This document shows, one piece after another, positions 1 to 11,794 of a DNA stretch of 64,000 nt. Numbering within the stretch: position 1 is the stretch's first letter; each line of letters starts with the position of its first letter. The stretch comes from Gonapodya prolifera JEL478. Lineage: Eukaryota; Monoblepharomycota; Monoblepharidomycetes; Monoblepharidales; Gonapodyaceae. The position numbers were made by a program, and so were the translations under genes. The notes under the pieces were generated by a model that had not been told where the DNA came from, searched no databases, and saw only the letters and a list, made by a program, of their open reading frames with translations. The DNA is taken from contig KQ965752.1 in the NCBI GenBank assembly GCA_001574975.1, positions 128,802 to 192,801 on the forward strand, given 5' to 3'.

Positions 1-1300
1 TGATTGACAAAGCTGCTCTCCACAAAATCTACTGGAGAAGCTGAGACAGCTACAACAAGCAGAGGAGTGCAATAACTGCGCATGAGTCCTCTGATAACTT
101 CCCATTCCCTTACTTTGCATCAAGAGGCTCAGATAATCTCTCAATAACCTGAGCTCAAAAGGATGATACAGAGCCTTTCAACCACCCTTCAGGGAAGGCC
201 ATCCAGAGAGACTTCCTTGCAGATGATAACCAATTGTACCAAGGAACCAGTGGGCACTTGTTTAATGCAATATTGTTGTGGTCAGTCAAAGGTGGAGAGG
301 ACGTCAGCATGGGGAAATCCATGTGCAACAGTTGGACAGTGATTACACCTACAGATTTAGCATCAACTTCATGAGCTTGAGACCCAACATAGAAACCTGG
401 CTGGTGCAAGAGGGAAAAGTCATCTGTGGCATCAAAAACACCAATGGAGACGAGAGGGTTCACAAAGAGATGTGGGACGTGAAGGAGCAGTGGGAGTACA
501 GAGACAATGTCACGGGAGAGAGGATTGAGTTTGCAGACACTGAGAGGAAGACAAGGATGACTGCAAAGGAAGTTAGGAGCAAAAGTGGTGCAAAAAATGG
601 ATGCTTTTGTGACTGAGTACCTCTGAACAACAACAGTCCTGATTAACAATGGGCATGTGTGCTCTCTGGAGAGCTCACAGACAGGCTGAGCAGTTGAAAT
701 CACACCATCCAGCACTTATCTCCACTTGGGTGGAATGTTGAGAGGGAGCAAATTCTGGCAAGCCACGCAGAGAATGATTTGGTTAACGTAGCTGTAGCCA
801 AATCCTCCCTGGAAACAGTTAGAGGTCATGCTTGGAGAACAAATGCCGTGGTTACCTCGCCAATTTTGGACCCCTTGCACCATTACTGGCGTTCTACAAC
901 CACAAGGTGTTTCATTGTCCTTTGTTTGGATAGATACCATCACTGTCAGTTGGACATTTGCAACGGTGTTTGCAAGACTGGCTGGTTCAACAGATGGTTA
1001 TCCAGGGCGTAGAGGTAGACAAGATCCATCTGCTGTTTGGCAATAGCATGTTTGGGACATCAAGGAGGGGATTTGAGAGTGCCGTCTACCTCTGAGTCTA
1101 TTGCTACCTCAAGACCCTCCACAGAAAGACGGTGGCGCGGAGATGGCCAGCCTTTGAACTGCTCATTCTGGCCAATGGGACAATCAAGTTACACAGGGTG
1201 AAGTGTGTTGTCAGGGTACTCTTTCAGCTGAGCTCCATGGACAAGGTAAGCTAACATCAAGAAAGTTCCGTCCACAACTACTTTGCTGAATCTTTCCACC
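1..1300. other. unrecognised region upstream of Fanzor-like relic
   Basis: No confident gene. A 112-codon open frame at 278-616 (+) looks mildly protein-like but matches nothing I know. Near 1021-1080 the + strand reads LLFGNSMFGTSRRG, which faintly resembles the GdxxFxxxxRG stretch around the second RuvC motif of Fanzor proteins. This could be the eroded body of the element whose C-terminus follows. Stops occur in every frame, so no continuous gene is claimed. Confidence 0.3.
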
Positions 1301-1304
1301 ACAT

Positions 1305-1503
1305 AAGTACCGCACTTTGAAAGTGTGCAGCCTATGCCATGGTTATCTCCAACCGGCAAGAGTTCAAAATTTGGAGGACAACACCACCATGAAGAGAGTA
1401 CACCACCCTCACTGGCTCCGTTTTTGCCCAAACCACGGCAAACAAGTAGTTGTGCTTCACAGGGATGACAACGCAACACAGAACATGTTGTTCATCCACC
1501 ACT
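1305..1503 (+). mobile_element. relic of a Fanzor (eukaryotic TnpB-like) nuclease, C-terminal part
   Basis: The + strand frame reads KYRTLKVCSLC, then a second cysteine (RFCPNHGK), then LHRDDNATQNML at about 1456-1491. TnpB and Fanzor proteins end in the same order: an E/D-[YH]-R-T-S-K-x-C-x-x-C stretch, a further Cys pair of the zinc ribbon, and the final RuvC aspartate in H-R-D-x-N-A-x-x-N. The order, spacing and HRDxNAxxN block are what I rely on. Upstream codons are interrupted, so this looks like a dead fragment. Family assignment is inference from motif shape; no terminal repeats were recognised. Confidence 0.42.
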
Positions 1504-1569
1504 TTGCCGTCTTCACTGGACACCGTCCACCAGGGTTCCGATCACCACCTTCTTCAGAGAGGAAATGAG

Positions 1570-3167
1570 AGAAGAAGTGGTGAAGATGACATTCTAGTTT
1601 TCACAATGGAGCCCGTTTCCGCATTTGTTTGCAGCCTGGTATCCGTGCACTAAACTTAGTTGTTGCAGGTCATTTTGTACTCAACGCAACTCGCATCTAT
1701 GTACGTACCTAGAAACACAGAAATTCATTTAATTACAAACTATTTACAAATTTACATGAGGTTTGGCGCTCGAAGTTGAGCTTCTGCTATCCTCTAGCGA
1801 CCAGCAGCGCCAAATTACTGAAAACATTACAATCGTTGTTCGTCTGAAACTGATGGAAAACTGCCTCTGTCTGATGCTGACACTCCACCCAGAATCGCAA
1901 CACCACGAACAGCAACTCACCCCCCAACGGGTTGTTCTGGCTCTGGTGGTGGTGGTGTAGAGGGCACTCGAGAATAAATGCCGCCACCGCTAGCGCTTTG
2001 CCTTCCACGTGAATCAGCAAAGCCACCAAGGAGACCCAATCCGTTCACTTCAAGTGGAAGTGCTTCAGGAGCACGAATGGAGACACCCCCTCTGCCAGCG
2101 ATCCACGTGAGGAACTGCATGACGAATTTGACCCAACACCTCGGCAACTCACAAGATCGAGATACGTCGTATATTGGTAGTTCCGCGCTGCAAAACTGCT
2201 CCCCTTAGATCTATTTCCACCCCTCCGAGGATCGAAATGGCGGTGATATTCTTTGGAATGGGCTGATTGTGATCCCACTTGAAACACGGCCCCAGCAGTC
2301 AGAAATGAGAGGCAAAGTTTATGATGTTTCCCGGGTCTGGCGCTGAAGGCACCTTAGTTTGGGCAGACCAGCGGCCGTCACCGTGGATTCGCTAGAGTCT
2401 GCCGGTAATGGAAAGAAGGGTGCTGCAGTCGCAGCTGGCGACGCCAGTTCAGGGGCGCTCATGCTGACGACACCTGTGTTGATTTAGCAAAGAGAAAGCG
2501 TCGATCGAGGGTGAATGAAAATTGCTGGGGTTGCTGGGGTCACGCAAGGGCGCAGGGTAACACCTGAATTTGATCCACGCGGTGCCTGTGTGTGCAAGTT
2601 AATTCGAGTAAAGTTGTTCTTCTTCCCAAAAGACGTCGAAAATCTGTGTGGGATTTGCCCTTAGTGTGCAGTGCCAACCTACCAAACACCAGGCTTTGTA
2701 CACTCCCCCGGCGAAACTTACCCTCCGTCGGCGAATTCATCGGTCAAGCGGCGGAAAATGTATATATGGGGAGTTTCGGGCATTCTGGTGGAATGAGCGG
2801 CGGAGTTGGGATGGCATAAGGACAGAGGTTGTGTGGCACTGGTTTAATGGGATGAAAGTTGGAACTGCTGCGTAATGGTGTGCACTCTCTGTGTCCTGAT
2901 CCAATGCGTCCACGGCCCAGTGAGCCTGAGAACCCTGAGTTGGGTGCGATGGGCCGTGCCAACAAATATCGATAGATTCAAGATGCGCTCGATGTATACC
3001 ACAGGTCCAATATCCAACTATTTCGACACGCCTCCCACCATCATGCCAATGCGCACCGGTGCTGGTGCGCTCCTGAGGCAGCACCAACCGCCGCCCCGTG
3101 CCGATACCCGCCCCAAGTCAAAGATCAGAAGACCAAAACGAATACACGCCACGACCCAAAGTACCCA
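1570..3167. other. intergenic stretch, no gene recognised
   Basis: About 1.6 kb lying downstream of the HPRT stop codon and past the Fanzor-like relic. Open frames occur on both strands but none shows a recognisable domain or consistent splice structure. The part next to 3168 is presumably HPRT 3' untranslated sequence. Confidence 0.4.
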
Positions 3168-4657
3168 CTACACTTTCGACCCTTTGGCGAACTTGGCCTT
3201 GCCGTGGTCGTCTTCGTGGGCGGGCAAGTTGAAGTGGAGGTGCGGTGCAGTGGGGAGCGCCAAGTGATCAGGGTGAATATGGGACATTCGTGGAGCAACG
3301 GAAAGCGTAACGGTGATAACTTACTGATCACGGCAATGTGGTCAAGGTCTCGGAAGTGTTCGTTGTAGTCTGAATAGAGGGTGGAAGAGGGAGGGGGCCG
3401 TGTGTTGTTATAGCAAAGAGGGAGTTGTGGAAGCTGGAGATAAGCAAGGCCACTGGAGAGACGAAAGTTCGCTCCTCCAACTCCCATCTCGTCTTTATCG
3501 GTTTGCTTCGCTCCAGCGTCGCCACCACACCGGCACCAACCACGCGACCACGCCCCCAACGCGCGTCAGCACTCACCCAAACAGTACCCCACAACGAACT
3601 TCTCCGGCACCGCGAACCCGACGTACTCAGGCACGTACTCGGCGCCTCCCTCGATCGTAGCACGGCGGCCCGAGGGGAGCTTCTTGAGCAGGAGCACGGC
3701 GACGCGGAGCGAGGCCGGGTTGAAGAGACGCAGGCGCGCGAGGAGGGTCGTGAGCGTGTGGCCGGTGTCGAGGATGTCCTGGGGCAGGGTGGAAGGTGAA
3801 GCGTGGAGGGTGAGGGAGATAGAAAGAAGAGGGAGGTGTCGGACGACGTACCTCGACGACGAGGATGTTCTTTCCGCGGAAGGTTTCCGCGTCGGCGTCG
3901 GTGAGGGAGAGACGGACGGTGCCAGTGGAGGAGTCGTCTACATAGGATTTGCTGTGGGCGGTGATGTCAGTTCACAGTGGGAGTATCACGTGGGGCCCGA
4001 AAGACAGAACGAGGAAGCTCCCGATTTCAGATTGGTCAGATTGCACATAAAGACAAATTCCTGGTGTCATCGCATCCATCATCCTCAAGGAGACCACATC
4101 GGGCATTTTCTTCCAGTGACTGGAGTGCTCTCATGCCTGACCGCACAACGTCCATGTCCTGGCGCCTGCCCATGAAGCTCACGCTTTGATAAACTCGTAA
4201 CTCAAGGGAACTACAACCCCTGAGCTCTGTCTGAGCCGCTTGATGGCGGCCACGAGGTCGGAAAAGAAAAGGTGTCCGCCTTTGAGCACGCATACGACGA
4301 CTTCACGGCGTCAGTAGTCGTTTTCGAACCGTTGGTTAGCGATGCGGAATCAATAGGGAATAGACATCAACGCTGACCACGCACCCAAGGGACCAGGGTT
4401 AGCGCCGACAATGTCCTGCGCCAGTTTCTCTATTCTGTCCTTGATGAGACCGTGTGGAATCATGATGTCGGACAAGGAGTCTGCATAATGGGAAGGCACG
4501 GAAAGGTGGGCGAGGGGAATGAAGCGAGATGCGTCTGTGTGGCAGTCCGTCCAAAGAGAAGCAGGCATAAGGGAAAGATAGGGTGAGTGGCCCAAGTCCC
4601 GAAACAATTGCGATTGATGGTACCATCTGGAATGTCGATCCACTTTGACTGCGACAT
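3168..4657 (-). CDS. hypoxanthine-guanine phosphoribosyltransferase
   Basis: Purine salvage enzyme that transfers phosphoribose from PRPP to hypoxanthine or guanine in the cytosol. Seven exons on the minus strand, in transcript order: 4657-4624, 4534-4385, 4300-4183, 3951-3852, 3778-3577, 3369-3325, 3211-3168. All have GT-AG introns in phase and give 230 residues, close to the 218 of human HPRT. Landmarks in order are VPSHYADSL and IPHGLIKDRIEKLAQDI near the N-terminus, VCVLKGGHLFFSDL, KSYVDDSSTGTVRL, the PRPP loop LVVEDILDTGHTLTTLL, YVGFAVPEKFVVGYCLDYNE, and HFRDLDHIAVI near the end. The start ATG (MSQSKWIDIPDD) is chosen because exon 1 joins in phase and matches the W-I-x-I-x-D-D opening of related enzymes. 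The order of motifs makes the family assignment secure; the exact first and last exons are slightly less certain. Confidence 0.93.
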
Positions 4658-5569
4658 CTCTTCGAAGCGAGGTCAACGAAACGCAGGTGATTGCAAGGGG
4701 GTGAGCGAGTGCGACTGGGATTGCGCAGATTTCACGTGGGATCGACGACTTGTGGAAGGGAAGCTTTTGTATTTTCATTTGAAGTGACCACAGCAGCCAT
4801 GGAATGATTCCCCTTGCTTTTCCGGGGAAAATTGATTTACGGGTAACCAGCTCCTTTTGTGGTCGATAGTATAATGATTTCGAGCTCATATCCCGCGTTC
4901 TTGAGATCGCGTCAATGTCGGAAGATTGCGATCCGTTGAGATGTCATTAGAAGGTCAGGTGGGAGGCGACGGGCTATGCGGATACTCGGTTGATGTCTGG
5001 GCGAGGCGGAGGCTGCGGTGGTCTCGTCCTGGGAAGAGTTATGGGCGACTCCAGGTGCACTGGAATGGTCTCTGCATGTGCCAACGACGAAGATCCCGAT
5101 TTTTTTTTTGCATAGAAAGTGAGAACAGAAAGAGTGACCAAAAGCACACTAACTATTGGCGTGGCAGATCTCTTGCGATGTGTCATTGCCTGGATACCGT
5201 AATCCAAGTTCCAGTCCGATTTGATAGCTTTCTGCAAAATGCGCCCCCTCGACCCCAGTGTCCGAAGGTCGGGTAGTTACGAAGTTTTGTTCTCTGTGAT
5301 TTCTAAGGCGAGGCGGTTCTCAGTCATGAGGAGCGGCAACGCAGTGACCTAAAGGCTGGCAGTAGCATTCTTCTTGGCCCTTCTTGGTCCTTGGCGCGCA
5401 TGTAAAATTTGCAATCGCAACGATTTTTTGTTCGGAAACATGAAGCTGTGCCATTGGTGGACGGTGGTACATTTCCAAGTAAAGCACAGACGATGAAAGA
5501 CTTGACCAAATGTCAGGGGGAGCGGGCGGGGGTTGCCGAGTGAGTCCGAAGGCACGCGACCAGCGTGTA

Positions 5570-5700
5570 AGAGAGCCGTGTACGAGCGAGAGAGGGAGTC
5601 GAGTACGAGCGAGAGAGAGAGCCGAGAGGGAGCCNAGAGGTCACGCCGAGTGACCTGAGAGCCGCGACGAGCGAGTGGGAACGAGTGAGACGAGTGAGAT
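5570..5700. repeat. GA-rich imperfect tandem repeat
   Basis: Repeated short words such as GAGCGAGAGAG, GAGCCGAGAGG and GACGAGTGAG run for about 130 bases, with an undetermined base at 5635. It looks like a degenerate minisatellite and is a plausible site of assembly error. Confidence 0.7.
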
Positions 5701-5896
5701 TCGAAGTCCAAAGGCTTGTTCTTAGCAGTTCTACAAGTGTTTATATAGCTCCAATTTCTAGTTTACGCTTTTTGTATTCTGCTTATCAAATCGTGTCCGT
5801 TATTGCGCAAGCAGTTCCAATGAGTTCCAGCGTGTTCCGCTGACTTGGACCACAGCAACTGTGAGGGGTCCGCCCGAGCCCCACACAAAAGGATGC

Positions 5897-5962
5897 AAAA
5901 TTCACACATATGTACAACTCTTGTGGGCTAGATATAAAATTCACACAGATGTACAATTGGTA
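5897..5962. repeat. imperfect direct repeat of about 26 bases
   Basis: Two near copies, each beginning AAAATTCACACA and continuing with ATGTACAA, lie about 40 bases apart. The block is AT-rich and has no coding content. Confidence 0.55.
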
Positions 5963-6358
5963 CGAGCCAGAACCATCTCCTGTCACTACGGTGACCATCT
6001 CACACATTTTCATTGTCACGGACTTATGTAAACCATATATATATGTGTGGACTCGTCAGCTCGGTGTCTACAGTCTGCACCGCACCAGATCCCCCATTTT
6101 GTCTGCAAGATACAATCAGCCAGCAATTGCACGTCATAATAGCCAGTGGGCATGGAATTCTGCTTTCACAACCGGGAGACGGTATGTACTCGGCCAGACG
6201 ACCCCAGAGATTGCCACAACGAAAACTACAAGACCTTCAATTGCAGCGTTGACTGCTGGGATCGCTCAAAAGAACACTCATCTTGAAACGCGTTTCTAAG
6301 GATCCAATTCGCAGGCACGTTGCGACGGGAAGCCCTCCTCAGCGAAACATTCGAAAAC

Positions 6359-6502
6359 ATGCCACGCAAGACATCCACCCCACTTCCGCTCGTGCTCTTA
6401 CTTCTCACCGCCGTTGTCACACTCAACATAAACGCACCACTTGTTGGATCTGTGGCTGTGCACATCGACCTGGAACCTCGAATCGCGCACCCCCAACAGT
6501 AA
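6359..6502 (+). CDS. short signal-peptide-like open frame, hypothetical
   Basis: An ATG at 6359 opens 47 codons that begin MPRKTSTPLPLVLLLLTAV, a good secretion signal shape with a basic N-region and a hydrophobic core. The frame stops at 6500-6502. A GTAAAT at about 6498 could be an intron donor, but no downstream exon joins convincingly. Two copies of a short block ending in TATTGTGAGTTG follow (about 6510-6560 and 6705-6750), and one frame there reads GGTYC. This is either a fragment of a small secreted-protein gene or chance. Confidence 0.22.
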   Translation: MPRKTSTPLPLVLLLLTAVVTLNINAPLVGSVAVHIDLEPRIAHPQQ

Positions 6503-6782
6503 ATAAACCCACCTTGTGGAGAGGGCGGGACGTACTTCCGACCAAAGCATTATTGTGAGTTGGCTCTGCTTTACTCGTTCGTGCCTGCTGGAGCAATCCA
6601 CACGCTCCCTATGTAGGCAATGCTTTCAATCAGACATGCGAAGTCGACGTCATTGATCCGTTTAGACCACCGCCTCCTGGATCAGAAACATCCCCTGTGT
6701 GCAAGGCGGAACGTACTGCCTACAGGGGTATTATTGTGAGTTGACACTGTGTTGTTCGTTCATTTTTCAATATTGCCAATAG

Positions 6783-7926
6783 GGAGTGGTTTCACACATT
6801 CAGGGCCTTGGACTGGCGGCGCCCATCTAACTCAATGGGCACTTCAACTGGCATCCCTTGCCTCCCGCTCAAGCAGCTGTCATCTATCGCCCTCTTCCTC
6901 CCCGTATTGTCGCGGGTGAACCTTGCCAACACAACACGCTCACTCCGAGGCCTGCTGGGCGTCCCCGCGTCATGGTCCAGCCTCGACCTGTCAGATATGG
7001 GGCCCGCGTTTGGATACGAGAATTTTTTTGACCCAGCGCTGGGTTGTCGGCGGAGGGCATGTGGTCCCTCACGGCTCGTCGTTGGGTAAGGAACTGGAAA
7101 TGCTGGGCGAGATGTCGCTTCTGCGAGACGTGGTGTTGGATGGGACGGGCGTGTCGATGTGGACTGTGACCATGTTGCTTTAGGAGCCGACGTTGGTCTC
7201 GCTATCGGTCAAGAACTGCCGTCGAGTCACGGTGAAAAATGTTCTCTCGGATAAATTTATCGGTCTCCAGGAGGAGTACCGGAAGCCTCCCAATCCACCG
7301 TGTTTGGTCTGGCTGTATCCGGCTCAGTCGCAGCTGCGGCACTCGGTGCTCTGACGTAACCCCTCCCCGCGAAGCCCTTGATGCGCAAGAACAGGACGCC
7401 GCTCAGGGGGAACAAAATGAGGACGACGATAGTATTGAAATGGAACCCGAACGTCCTTTGAATACCGAGCTCAGGGACATGTTCAGCTTCACGACAGTCG
7501 CTTGGATTCTCTTCCCCAATCTTGTTACGATCCACCCAAAGCTCTGCATTGGAGGTCATCGCTGACGAAGGTGTGTTCCTGGCGTATTTGCTTGCGCTTA
7601 ATCGCATGGGCTACGTTCCCACAGGGGAACTAGGCGAAGAATACTCTCAACAATTCCCACCTGCTAGTGCTGCAACTTGGTGTGTGGTCTGTTCCCGCGC
7701 ACACACATGTGTCACATGTGGGGCATTTGACACCGCGACTGGTTTGTGTGGGTATGCAGACGGTGTTGAGGAATGGGTTTGTAGGATTTGCATGCAAGGA
7801 GGAGTGTTTTGTCCCTTGTGCTGGAAGATGGAGGCCCGGCCCGAGTGTGGAGCTGCGCATGAATTTGAGGTTGTGGACGGTGAAGACGGCAATGAGGAGG
7901 AGGAACAGAATATCATGGACTCGTGA
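6783..7926 (+). pseudogene. F-box/leucine-rich-repeat protein, apparently decayed
   Basis: The N-terminal frame reads LPLKQLSSIALFLPVL and then W..LDLSD, an F-box pattern; such proteins hold substrates for SCF ubiquitin ligases. LRR-like text follows: LLRDVVLDGTGVS and then LVSLSVKNCRRVTV. The C-terminal part (7522-7926) is cysteine-rich (CVVC, CVTC, CRIC, CPLC) and ends in an acidic tail. The parts lie in different frames: the first break is at the T-run near 7023-7029, an in-frame TAG splits the LRR near 7181, and another frame change comes before 7522. No in-phase introns were found to explain these, so decay or sequencing error in homopolymers is likely. The Cys-rich end may be a separate exon. 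Confidence 0.5.
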
Positions 7927-8355
7927 AGACTGCAGATGAGTCATTGGGGACTTATTTTTGCGATGCAGAAGGCAACACTTGGGTAGTGCGTCAGCTTCCA
8001 TATGACGTGTAGGCTGGCTTCATTTGACATTCATCAAAGAAACTTTGTTAGTGATCCCTCGAATTCTTTGCACGCTCATATCATACTGTGACGACAGCGC
8101 GGGTTCATCTAAAGGCCCCTCAACCGCACACGATAGTTTTGTTTGCATATTCTGCCTTGCGTTTCGCGACCGATCTGTCCGTTTTTTGGAAATGACTCCT
8201 CACATCGGTTTTTTGGGAGCGTGGACACGCCCCTCTCGACCGCGCCACCGCCACAGTTCTCTCTCCCTTTTGAAAGATCCACCAAAAACGCTTCACCCTG
8301 ACCCGGTCCCGCCATCCAATCGAGAACTCACCGCTCGCACGCTGAGCACGACGAC
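7927..8355. other. intergenic, promoter region of the CFAP410-like gene
   Basis: About 430 bases with no gene recognised. The right end must contain the promoter and 5' UTR of the gene starting at 8356; no distinct motif was identified. Confidence 0.4.
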
Positions 8356-11300
8356 ATGGCGGCGGCATTCCGGAGATCGCAATCGTCGACCAACATCATG
8401 GGAGGGAGTGGAGCTGTAGGAGCGGACGGGCCCGGAGCGTTGGCCAAGACCGTTGTGCTGGACAGGGCAAAGTGCCAACGACTGGATCAGGGTGAGTGTG
8501 CGGAGCTGTGGGGAAGTGGAGACGAGGGGATAGATATCGCGGAATCGGGAGATGGTGACCGCGGGGGAGGGAAGACGATGGGATGGAAATTTTGAGGAGG
8601 GTAGGATTCTGGGAGGATTGAAATAGTAGCGATAGGATGTGAACTGGAAGGGAGCGGTGATGGTGTGGATTTGGTCTTGTCAATGGGCTTGCTGGGATGG
8701 GAATGAAGAGGGCATTGGACTGAACTGGACCTTCTCTACCACTGCTCACCTTGCCTTCATGTCCTTCTACTCACCCACGACGTTTGCCAGTCCGGTCACT
8801 CAACATCTGGGGCCTCAACTTGACCAACATTGACATTCTCTCCCAATGTCCCCAACTCTCCATTCTCTCCGCGCCCGTCAACAACATTGGCACTCTCAGA
8901 CCACTCGCCGGTCTCCCACTCAAGGAACTCTACCTCCGACGGAATAAGATTTCGTCCTTCTCGGAGCTGCAGCATCTGGGACGTGACTTGCGTGTTTTAT
9001 GGCTTGCGGAGAATCCGGTCTGGGACAGGTCAGAGTCCAACAAGTGGAAAAACACGAACTACACAATATGTGAGTCGCTCATTGTCCAGTCTGTTGGGAA
9101 TGAATTCACCCATTCCATACTTCCACGAATCCTCCTACGCCAATAACATCCCTCTCATTCTTTTTTCCCCGACACAGACCGACTCGAAATCCTCGCTCGC
9201 CTTCCCTGGCTTGAACGCCTCGACGAAGAAGACGTCTCCGAGCGCGAACGCAAAGCCGCCCAGGACTACTTCCGCGAACAACGACCCGGTCGGGCATTCC
9301 CGTCCAACAGTGGCCCAGACGACTCCATCTCCACCGCCGTCTCGTCTGGATTCTCTGCAAACCGCAGATCAGACCGATCTGACCACTCATCCCCCTCACA
9401 ATCCCGCCCCGCCCAGCCCCGATCCCGCTCAGTAGCTCCAACATCCGAACGTGACCGCTCAGGCCGCTCACCGTCTGCCTCGCACCCTTCCACCCGCTCC
9501 CCATCTATGGCACCTCAAGGTCGATCACCATCTGTCGCACCAAGCAGATCCCCCGGCCCACCTCCCGGAGGCCCTGCTGACCGTCGCCGCTCCATCGCCG
9601 AACCATCCCCGCCACCTGGCCGTGGGCCACCAGGGGGGCGCAACCCACGCCGCGGTCCACCACCACCTGATGACGGTAGCGGCTCTGACACTGGCTCGGG
9701 CTCTGGCTCCGAGTCAGGATCCCAATCGGGATCCGAGTCAGGCTCCGAGACAGGGTCAGAAACGAGCTCCGAGACTGGATCTGAAACGGCCTCTGACAAC
9801 GGCTGGGACGAGTACGCTGCTAACACCCGCCCCTCGACCCGGTCCGCACCGCGCGGCGCTCCCACCCCTCGCAAACCTGGCGCCGGTCGTGGGGGTGGCG
9901 GGTCTGGCGGGAGGGGTGGGCGTGGGGGCAAGAAACCCGCACCAACACGAAACGGCCGCCCAGGTTCGGACGCCTCGGACCCTATCGACTCATACTACAC
10001 TGCTCCGCACCCGACACCCGTAAACATCCCTCACTCTGCGTCCACGGCGACAATCGAGGACGCCTCGTCCGGGTCCGACTCGGACGTCCCGCAGCGGAAA
10101 CATAGCCTTAAATCCGGGTCGAACCAACTGCTGAACAGCTCTGTGGGGTCAGGGTCCGGGCGCGGGTCCCACTCGCGGATGCCCTCGTCCTCATCCGCGC
10201 CCAACTTATCCAATCCTGCCGTATCCCGTGCAGGGTCGGGCACCATCCCGACGACACCTACGGGGACGGGAGGGTCGGTCAACTCCCGCACGTCCCGGTA
10301 CGTACCGCCGCCCTCCTCCGCCCAGTCCACACCCATGTCGCCCGCGTTGCGCGCCAAGCCGGGAGCCAGGTCCGTCCTGGACTCTCCCGCGAGACCGACG
10401 CCGACAACTGCAACGGCGTCGTCGGCACTTGGGGCACGGGCGAGGTCGCGGTCGAGAGCCAGGGGTGAGTCTTCAGGCCCCGACGAGCCGCCGACGAGCG
10501 CCACGCCGCGGTCTGGGGGTGCAAGGATGGTCAATGGGGCGCCGGCGCCGGGCGGATGGGGAGGCGGTTCGGACTCAGAATCTGACCCCGGCTCCAAATC
10601 TGCGCCGAAGGGCCGCGCACCATCGCGTGGGCCTGGCGACGCCCCGACCACGCCGGGCGGTCGCGCGCCGTCGAGAGGCCCCGGTGACGCGCCGCAGGTC
10701 AGTACGGGATCGAGACCGGGCAGCGTGTACGGACGCCTTGGTGCGCTCGGCAGCGGCAACGGTGGGACCGTGGGTGGATCGGACGCCCCGGCTGGTCGAC
10801 AGCGCCGGGGCTCCATCGCCCCACCTCCGTCGGCGCGGGACCCCTCGCCGCCACCCGCTCTTGCGGAGCGGCCCAAATCCCGCGCTGGCGCCTCTGCCTC
10901 CAACGACCCCCCTCCGTCCGCCAATCCGTACCTCTCACTGGCGCGTGACGTGCGTGGACCTCCCACACTGTCCCGCCGAGGGTCGCCACCGTCCCCACCG
11001 CCCAAATCGGACGGCCCAGGGCCTGGTTCCAGCGTGTACAACACCTCGGTCGCGTCGGCGCTTATGGGAGGCGCAGGGTCGGACGGCGGGTCACGCGGGC
11101 CGTCGTTGGATTTGGCAGGGTCTGCGGCGGGGGGGAAGAAGTACCTTCTCGTCGCCGCTCTTGCGCTCGTGCATGAGATGCACGCTCGCGGGGATCGGGA
11201 GGGACTGGCGCTAGTGCGGGGGGAAGTTGATAAGCTTCTTCTTGGCGAAGGGGATAGTGTGGTGGTCGGAGCGGGTGGGTACGCGAACGGAGGCGGTAGG

Positions 11301-11399
11301 GATGTGGCAAGGGCAGGGAGCGCGAGTGGGGTTGTGGGGGGGTTGAAGAGCTTGTTTGGGAGTAGGAAGGTGGGGAATGTGGGTGAGGGGAGGCGGTAG
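8356..11399 (+). CDS. CFAP410 (C21orf2)-like ciliary LRR protein with giant disordered insert
   Basis: Three exons (8356-8491, 8791-9069, 9178-11399), in phase, give 878 residues. Residues from about 30 to 180 form the CFAP410 leucine-rich domain: SLNIWGLNLTNIDIL, LSAPVNNIGTL, LKELYLRRNKISSFSEL, LRVLWLAENPVW and LEILARLPWLERLD. CFAP410 acts at basal bodies and cilia and in the NEK1 pathway. The last 90 residues contain KKYLLVAALALVHEMHARG and GLALVRGEVDKLLL, matching the C-terminal helical oligomerisation domain of CFAP410. Between them lie roughly 590 residues of Ser/Pro/Gly/Arg-rich low-complexity sequence, including a run of GSESGS-type repeats at about 9690-9800. The usual family length is near 250, so the insert is the oddity. 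Start chosen at the first ATG, in phase with exon 2. Confidence 0.85.
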
Positions 11400-11794
11400 G
11401 GCGTGGGACGTGGGGACGTGGGGAAGGGGATGACTTGGTGAGGAGTGGTTCAGCTGGGGTAAGTGGGGGATTTGGACTTTGGACGTGTGGACTATATGAT
11501 GCACACGAGTGACCTGGTGTGGCTCGCTTGTGGTGGACGTTTCGAGCTGTGACTGGAGGATAGGAGTCAGGGGTACGTATTGATTTGCGTAACGTAACTT
11601 GCAATGTAGAAAAATGTATGGAACGCCGCAGTAACAAGAGCGTGTAGTGCCATGAATGCAATGTGTGCCCGTGGTGAGAGCGACACTTTTTATTTGGAGT
11701 CGGCTGACGCAAAATACATTGCATTACATAAAGCAATCAAACTTCAGAGCAATTATCCACAAAACAGTATATCCGACGTGCGACTTCCAGGGAG
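11400..11794. other. convergent intergenic region
   Basis: 395 bases between the ends of the CFAP410-like gene (+) and the ankyrin gene (-). It presumably holds both 3' UTRs; nothing else was recognised. Confidence 0.4.

Larger units (their letters stand above)
4658..6358. other. intergenic region with low-complexity DNA
   Basis: 1.7 kb upstream of HPRT with no gene I can support. It holds a GA-rich tandem stretch (5570-5700, with one ambiguous base at 5635) and a short direct repeat near 5897-5962. The HPRT promoter should lie at its left end, but no specific element was recognised. Confidence 0.4.

Noticed and set aside
1189-1479. A minus-strand frame containing VVVDGTF, suggestive of a MULE-type transposase.
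   Set aside because: Only one short motif fits, and the opposite strand over the same bases gives a longer, better ordered TnpB/Fanzor signature.
6480-6760. Two copies of a GGTYC-like block that could be exons of a Cys-rich secreted protein.
   Set aside because: No combination of splice sites gives a continuous frame linked to the signal peptide at 6359.
10031-11044. A 337-codon minus-strand frame inside the CFAP410-like gene.
   Set aside because: It is the mirror of GC-rich low-complexity coding sequence on the + strand and has no motif of its own.
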